A DNA stretch of 64,000 nucleotides. Origin: Apostichopus japonicus. Lineage: Eukaryota; Echinodermata; Holothuroidea; Aspidochirotida; Stichopodidae. A program made the translations under genes and the position numbers. Every line of letters begins with the position of its first letter. The first letter of the stretch is position 1. Positions 60,101 through 64,000 of the stretch are shown here, in pieces. The notes under the pieces are model-generated. The model was not told the DNA's origin. It ran no database searches and saw only the letters and a program-made list of their open reading frames with translations. The stretch is taken from the NCBI RefSeq assembly GCF_037975245.1, contig NC_092563.1, positions 27,493,960-27,557,959 on the forward strand, given 5' to 3'.

Positions 60101-62532
60101 TTCATAGAAACCTTCAAACGTGCTTTATGCTCTCATTGTTGTGACAAAAACAACCCCTGAAATAAATGAAAAAACTGCCCATGTTGTTGGGAAGTGTGGA
60201 ATCAGAGCCTGATGAGATACGTCAATACTTACATTTGACAATGCTGGTCTCTCCATCGTAACTGATTCTCTGGAAGTTGGTCTTACAAGGTTTGCCATCA
60301 GGGCTGACCCTACAGATTCCAATCTTGTGAGACACGATGAAAATAGGCTCATTGCATTCCACACTGTGACTAAAATTAAAGAGGATAAACACATTCTCTT
60401 TACACAAATTTTCTTCATATTTTCACTAATGTTCGTACCAAATGATGAAGCAACTTATTATTCTTAAATCATTAAATTCATTAAGTCATTACACTGTACA
60501 GCTTATTCATGGTTTCAAATTGACACAATGTTATAACAGTAGCTACTAACAGGCTCATTGATGACAATTACAGTATGTATTTATACATCGAAGTAATACA
60601 CTTTTTATTCAGCAGAAGTTCCCTTGTTCAGTAAGAAAAATAAACTTTACTCTCTCCTGGTTCAATGAATTGTCAATCAGTGTAGCAAGATTTGAGAATA
60701 AATACAGCTGTCGCCAATTGCTTGAACCCTTTGATGTCAAAAAAAAATTGCATAAAAGCATCTAGGATGCATGATCGTGCAAAATGGAGATGGGTATTCT
60801 CATATGTAGAGATAACTGGATATTTTACATGTTCCGCATTGGTTCTACAATAATACACCACCAAAGATAGGCTAGTATTAAAGACAACTGTCGAAACAGA
60901 CTTTCCTTGAGACCGATATAGATCACTGAGAAGCCTATGGTTTGACAGACAAGCCTAACAGACATAGCATTCAATCTTACATTCTGTCAAAAACTTATTT
61001 CTTGTTTTATTGTGTTTTGTTTCTTGTTTGTTGTTTTACTTTATTTTGGACCAGGACAATGAGCGATCTTGAGCAATATGTAGGGACCAACCTCCAGCTG
61101 AACTTTATATGCGTTAGACAGTTCATGATGAACAAAAAAATTCAGCTCTGAAAACAGTACTATTTAAATGCATTTGTACCTCAACTGAATAGTTCAACTT
61201 TTCCTTGAAAAATGAAAAACAAATCCAAATTCAAATAGAAGATGATCTTTTGATGGTCAGGTTCAAATGTAAACTATTTTTTTAAATTGCATAAAAAAAG
61301 TACTTTACAATAGCAAATCATAAAAAGTAAAATCAACATCCTGCAATTTAAATTGCAACTATTAAAATCTAGATTATCTAACTATAAACTCTGACATACC
61401 TTGGAAATTCACCAACAACTTTACACACATAGGTTTTCTTTAGCTTCCTCTCCCTGACATATGCATCAACTCTCTGAGAGACAGCTTTGGTTCTGAAAAC
61501 AAATAAGAATCAGTTGTTTCTTCAAACTGACATGGCAATAAAACTGCAATAAATAATATACAAGAAAAAATGGTAAAGATACATGAACCAGCAAGGAAAC
61601 AGAAAAAAAAAATACAGTGAGAAAATTTTATAGACAACTTGCAATTTTCCATAATGTTCTAGTAAAGACAACAAGTATTTCTAACTGGTTCTGTAAGACA
61701 TTGACAGATTCTGTTAATTCTTTTCTTTCAATAGCTCTCATCATGCATACTTAGCTGTCCTTAACTTAAAGGGTGTGAAGACTCGCGCACAAAGAAACGT
61801 CTCATGCCAGTAATCTGACCTAGTTTAGAATGAGGTGTAACAGAAGTGTTAGACACCACCATCGATCCCAGAAAATACACACACAGCTTGCTACCGTCCG
61901 TTATTAGACACTAGTGTACAGTCAATACATACAGCTACGGTCAATACCTACAACACAGTGTAGCCTACATAGCAGCGTGGACATCTCAGGTCTAGATAAA
62001 AGATAGCAAGGTATCACGTTTCATTACTGTCTGCATTTTATAGCGACAACAAGAAAACGTCACGGAAAGTTAACTTTTTTCAGAGCGTGGCACGCGGTTT
62101 GGGGCTAGTGTTCAATGCCTTTAAATACATCTAGTGCCACTGTTTGTTGGGGGTTTTTTTTCCTTACATTTTCTGCATTTTTAAATGGATATGGTTCTTT
62201 TTCATTATGAAGCTTAGACAATACCTATGACCATATATACATGTATATGAAGTGGATGCATTGGTATGTATCGACATGGAGATCAACCAATTAAAATGGC
62301 CGCAACTCAGCTATATGTATAATGAAATATTGCTAATTGCTCAGCCAACCTTGTGTATCCTGTTTGAGAAAACACACATAATTATGCATAAATTAAATTT
62401 GAAATCGGAAATTAATACCCAAACAATAGGAATGTGAATAGTTTATACTTTTATAATTCAAACATTTAGGAATAATTTCTTACTTTGCAAACATGAGTAG
62501 TCCTGACGTGAGCCTATCGAGTCTATGGATCG
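41482..62532 (-). CDS. RPUSD2: RPUSD2-like RluA-family pseudouridine synthase (partial)
   Basis: Converts uridine to pseudouridine in RNA. Five exons, in transcript order: 62532-62484, 61492-61400, 60369-60233, 43794-43649, 42141-41482. Phases agree at every junction. Motifs: [16 protein letters not shown] with the catalytic Asp of the RluA family; [53 protein letters not shown]; and a C-terminal [20 protein letters not shown] ending HALTYQ, typical of RPUSD2 rather than RPUSD1/3/4. The 5' exons (the KPSGIPVHP-type region) must lie beyond 64 kb. The terminal exon after HALTYQ was not found. Most of the gene is one 16.4-kb intron full of repeats. Confidence 0.93.
42142..43648 (-). other. RPUSD2-like intron (1.5 kb)
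   Basis: AT-rich, consensus splice ends, no repeat family or ORF that I recognise. Confidence 0.6.
43649..43794 (-). CDS. RPUSD2: RPUSD2-like exon with the GRxHQIRVHL motif
   Basis: Reads [20 protein letters not shown] and [20 protein letters not shown] then CKDLSDEE. TGRxHQIRVH is a universal RluA-family motif. Its first two bases complete a Cys codon from 60233, and the donor is GAG|GTAAGA. Confidence 0.95.
45028..45388. mobile_element. Non-autonomous element with GGCGTAGGAA ends
   Basis: Starts AGTGGCGTAGGAA and ends TTCCTACGCCC, with G-rich sequence inside the left end and its C-rich counterpart inside the right end (GGGGGGGCTG / CAGCCCCCCC). The interior has two copies of GATGCAATTTGGTG (near 45151 and 45230) and a CCAAATGAGA hairpin. 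Similar TATATA-rich flanks lie on both sides. No ORF. Confidence 0.75.
45440..45841 (+). pseudogene. Non-LTR retrotransposon fragment (C-terminal ORF2 region)
   Basis: An open stretch of 133 residues resembles the region after the reverse transcriptase in RTE/Jockey-like elements. It has the order [30 protein letters not shown] and [15 protein letters not shown], corresponding to the family pattern (R/L)xxWxDxVxNExL, LRWxGHVxR and GRPxxRWxDx. The reverse transcriptase and endonuclease are absent, so this is a 5'-truncated relic. It lies just right of the GGCGTAGGAA element. Confidence 0.75.
49189..49250 (+). mobile_element. tRNA-like relic, likely SINE head
   Basis: TAGCCTAGTGGTTAGG (box A-like) and GGGTTCGAATCC (box B) lie 27 bases apart, but the 5' and 3' ends cannot form an acceptor stem. 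The sequence runs into unrelated AT-rich DNA with a repeated AGACTCCCAC. A decayed Pol III-derived element rather than a tRNA gene. Confidence 0.65.
49588..51392. repeat. 82-bp satellite array, about 22 copies
   Basis: Monomer: GTGTTACAAATCTAACACAA, then TTAAAGCTGAAGGTCTGATC, CTCCTAGTCTATCACAGGGT and TTCAAATCATAGGGTGTGAT followed by TA. Copies differ mainly at two places: CTA(G/C/A)TCTATC, and CAT(AGGG/AAAG/deleted)TGTG. Each carries the perfect inverted repeat GTGTTA-CAAATC-TAACAC, with rare changes. Lies inside the RPUSD2-like intron. Confidence 0.97.
51841..51935 (+). repeat. Dispersed repeat, second copy of the 40956 sequence
   Basis: GGTTACCAG, a CTCTAGAG palindrome, then GAGACAGGTAAATGTGGAGT and GAAGTAAAT. 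See the entry at 40956. Confidence 0.7.
52003..52077 (+). repeat. Left member of an inverted repeat pair
   Basis: TAGGCCATCAGCTGAAG...TTTCGTTCCAGCAAC...GGGTCTAGA. The reverse complement recurs at 56037-56096 with TAGGCCATC outermost on both sides, so the pair faces inward like terminal inverted repeats about 4.1 kb apart. Confidence 0.75.
53852..55790 (-). pseudogene. Decayed multi-exon gene of an expanded invertebrate family
   Basis: Pieces in transcript order: 55790-55330 (MAAPTG start, then [13 protein letters not shown]), 54645-54489 ([15 protein letters not shown]) and about 54235-53852 ([33 protein letters not shown], then a Cys-rich tail [17 protein letters not shown]). The order YHxxC, LPPTxDALxxH, GHGWxxxxxxLxxxWM and Cys-rich tail is one I know from multicopy uncharacterised proteins of cnidarians, echinoderms and fish; function unknown. 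Damage: frame shifts near 55610, 54598 and 54115, stops TGA and TAG at 54528-54539, and TGA in the tail near 53978. The long middle is missing (only ~250 bases separate pieces 2 and 3). The first two pieces keep good splice sites. Confidence 0.7.
56037..56096 (-). repeat. Right member of an inverted repeat pair
   Basis: Contains AGACCCGCAGTTGCTGGAAC and TTCAGCTGATGGCCTA, the inverse of 52003-52077. TTA lies outside both outer ends, which could be a 3-base target duplication but could be chance. Confidence 0.7.
58777..58911. repeat. 24-bp minisatellite, about 6 copies
   Basis: Unit ACAGGGCAGAGTTTACTCAG plus AGTT. Because 24 is a multiple of three, it gives an apparent TGQSLLRV octapeptide repeat in one frame. 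There is no other sign of coding. Confidence 0.9.
59846..59998. mobile_element. Small TIR element inserted in a (TG)n tract
   Basis: ATTCTGACCGAGGA at the left is mirrored by TCCTCGGTCTGAAT at the right (13 of 14 bases), 153 bases apart. Two further CCTCGG motifs lie inside. TG-rich microsatellite sequence is present on both sides (59807-59830 and 60012-60031), as if the element split one tract. No coding capacity. Confidence 0.75.
60233..60369 (-). CDS. RPUSD2: RPUSD2-like exon
   Basis: One base completes Ser, then [40 protein letters not shown] and TSIVK; ends AAA T|GTAAGT. Acceptor TTTAATTTTAG. Matches the segment before TGRxHQIRVH in RPUSD2. Confidence 0.93.
61400..61492 (-). CDS. RPUSD2: RPUSD2-like exon
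   Basis: [20 protein letters not shown] followed by [10 protein letters not shown]; donor AAG|GTATGT. Corresponds to the K(x)YxCxVxGEFP segment of the family. Confidence 0.93.
61773..62123 (-). mobile_element. Dispersed repeat, copy 2 (inverted)
   Basis: Reverse complement of 35376-35722 with scattered substitutions and small indels. It carries a duplicated TCTAACACTTC-like insertion and GTAGGCTACAC relative to copy 1. Lies in the intron between RPUSD2-like exons at 61492 and 62484. Confidence 0.9.
62484..62532 (-). CDS. RPUSD2: RPUSD2-like exon with the catalytic aspartate
   Basis: A 49-base exon encoding [15 protein letters not shown] plus two bases of Lys. HRLDR holds the catalytic Asp of RluA-type synthases. 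Acceptor TTCCTCAACAG, donor AAA|GTAAGA. It is the most 5' exon visible in the window. Confidence 0.95.
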
Positions 62533-64000
62533 CTGTTGAGGAAGACGAAATATGGTTTCAAGAAAAGGAACGCAAAATAACATACTGCAGCTTAAAGCTA
62601 ATCCACCCAAACATGGAGACCTCAATAACTCCATGATCCAACTCTTTGATGGATTTTAGAAACAGCAATGAATTTTTCACAGATTGATTAAACTTGATAA
62701 AGCATTTGTTTCCTTCAGGTGAGTACTCCTCATATGTATTCTTTTTTCTGCATTTCTTCTTAATGTTTATGTTGTTTTGTCCTCATTTTTAATTTTCATA
62801 TCAATATTTGCATTTCTCTCAGACTGTGTATTGAGAAGTATGCATCTCATCCTACACACAGCAATTTCCGGTTTTATTCTCTTTGATCGCTTGCTCCAAT
62901 ATTTGAGGCAGGCTTCAAAATGTAGACAGGTGTTTACTTTCATTCATATCTAAAGTTTGACATAATATTTCGCCAAGAATCCCATAGTACTGTGGACGAT
63001 GAAACATTTCGGCGTAATAAATGGGATGTTAAACTTTTGTTTTCACGCAAATCCATGCGTAGTAAAGGTGTCTGCATTTTATTAGAGCCCCCTATTGACA
63101 TTGTTAGGCTAAAAATGTCAACAAGACGACTGTTATGCAATTGTGGATGTTACCTTAGCCGATTGCATTTAATATAACTACGCTGGTCTGTTTGTATGGG
63201 GCAGATCTGGTCCAGCCCTTTGTTTATTAAAATTTAATCTTCTAAATACATGCAAGGACCAAAACTCTGGAACAATATCCCTCTAACTATCCGGCCATCC
63301 CAGACGGTTACTACTTTCAAAAGTAATCTCAAACTCATATTTTCTAGAGTCATTTTGATCATTGTATTTGTACTGTGTTTTCATTTCTGCCATGTATTTG
63401 ACAATATGTTTTTGTTCTCTTTTGTTGTTAAGCGCTATAATCCTTTGCGCTATATCAAACATTGTATTCATGATTATTATTATTAATTTATGGCTTTTAT
63501 GGGGATTATTGGCGGGGTGTAAACTTTATTCTCAGTTTAGAGTTTCATAAGCTGGAAATTCAATAACTCCCTCCTTGATGACATTAGTTATAATAATTTT
63601 ATAATAATGATATTATTTTTATGAAAAATCCACGACACTGATAATTTTAATCCTTCACTTTTTAGGTAGGAATTGATTAATTTGTAAAAGGGACTATCGT
63701 TTTCAGCAAGAAAGAGGCGGTGCAACAAAAAAGAGCTTCCCACTCACATTTCTAATTTGGAAAAAGATCATAATGCAATTAGTCTAACGAAGCTAATCAT
63801 TCTTTATAAGAACAAATAAACTTCAGCATTTATGAGCGGAAACTGAAATTGGTATTCTAGTAGGGCAAGGTGGGGTGATAAGAAAGTATCAAATATGTCC
63901 TAAATTTGGAAAATAGAAACAAGTTCGTAAACACCAATTGCTTCTTTCGTCAGGATAATGAATTCAACCGAGGATATTTTTAAAATGCTCTGGAGTACTT
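62533..64000. other. RPUSD2-like intron / right edge of window
   Basis: No further RPUSD2-like exon seen on the minus strand. The only recognised element is the retrotransposon 3' end at 63244-63485. An open minus-strand frame at 62940-63140 has no recognisable similarity. Confidence 0.5.
63244..63485 (+). mobile_element. Non-LTR retrotransposon 3' end
   Basis: GPKLWNNIPLTIRPSQTVTT then FKSNLKLIF matches the last residues of CR1/Jockey-type reverse-transcriptase ORFs (pattern WNxLPxxIRxSxxxxxFKxxLKxxLF). The frame continues into 3' UTR-like sequence with GTTAAGCGCTATA and ends in an ATTATTATTATTAATT tail. 5' truncated. Confidence 0.75.

Larger units (their letters stand above)
43795..60232 (-). 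other. RPUSD2-like 16.4-kb intron
   Basis: Hosts, from left to right, the GGCGTAGGAA element (45028), a retrotransposon fragment (45440), a tRNA-like relic (49189), the 82-bp satellite (49588), paired inverted repeats (52003/56037) around a decayed gene (53852-55790), a 24-bp minisatellite (58777) and a TIR element (59846). Stretches 46000-49100 and 56100-58700 are AT rich with nothing else recognised, apart from C-rich patches near 47365, 47600 and 56165 and a (CA)n-like tract at 56997-57042. Confidence 0.7.

Noticed and set aside
63283-63471. Minus-strand frame over the LINE 3' end
   Set aside because: Antisense shadow of the non-LTR ORF tail.

Overview
Eukaryotic, AT-rich genomic DNA with GT-AG introns, dinucleotide microsatellites, long C/G runs and many degenerate transposon pieces. 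The three recognisable genes are animal genes. Their similarity to deuterostome families, and the marine-invertebrate style of the repeats, suggest an invertebrate deuterostome such as an echinoderm. That placement is inference; no species can be named from the sequence.

Region 1 (about 3.8-21.1 kb, + strand) is a HOIP/RNF31-like RBR ubiquitin ligase. I could trace it through 13 or 14 exons with matching splice phases. The C-terminal ~490 residues carry UBA-like helices, RING1, IBR, the catalytic RING2 (GGCMHF) and the linear-ubiquitin-determining domain. Instead of recognisable PUB and NZF domains, the N-terminal part is one huge repetitive exon (A, 4342-9496) and a shorter related exon (B, 10493-12269). 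Both start in phase 0 and end in phase 1 at the same conserved AAG|GTAAGT donor, so they can be exchanged for each other. Joining A to B through B's main acceptor gives an early stop. Exon A holds 17 units of ~66 residues, including a perfect-looking 1392-bp tandem block duplication. Its repeats and those of exon B carry many PxxxPR motifs.

Region 2 (25.9-33.0 kb, + strand) is a complete four-exon coactosin-like (COTL1) gene of 144 codons. Its introns contain a fold-back element. A single minus-strand exon candidate with good splice sites lies between genes 1 and 2 at 21.4 kb.

Region 3 (33.0-41.5 kb) has no recognised gene. It holds a tRNA-derived SINE, one copy of a ~350-bp dispersed repeat, polypyrimidine minisatellites, a 24-G run and a GTTACC-rich array.

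Region 4 (41.5-62.5 kb, minus strand) is the 3' two-thirds of an RPUSD2-like RluA-family pseudouridine synthase. Five exons are traced; the 5' exons lie beyond 64 kb and the last exon was not found. Its 16.4-kb intron (43.8-60.2 kb) contains a GGCGTAGGAA-ended element, a non-LTR retrotransposon fragment, a 22-copy 82-bp satellite, a decayed gene bracketed by inverted repeats, a 24-bp minisatellite and a TIR element inserted in a (TG)n tract. A non-LTR 3' end lies at 63.25-63.49 kb.

The strongest candidate for something undescribed is the HOIP-like gene: a linear-ubiquitin ligase fused to a very long repetitive PxxxPR tail, with duplicated, phase-matched alternative repeat exons.
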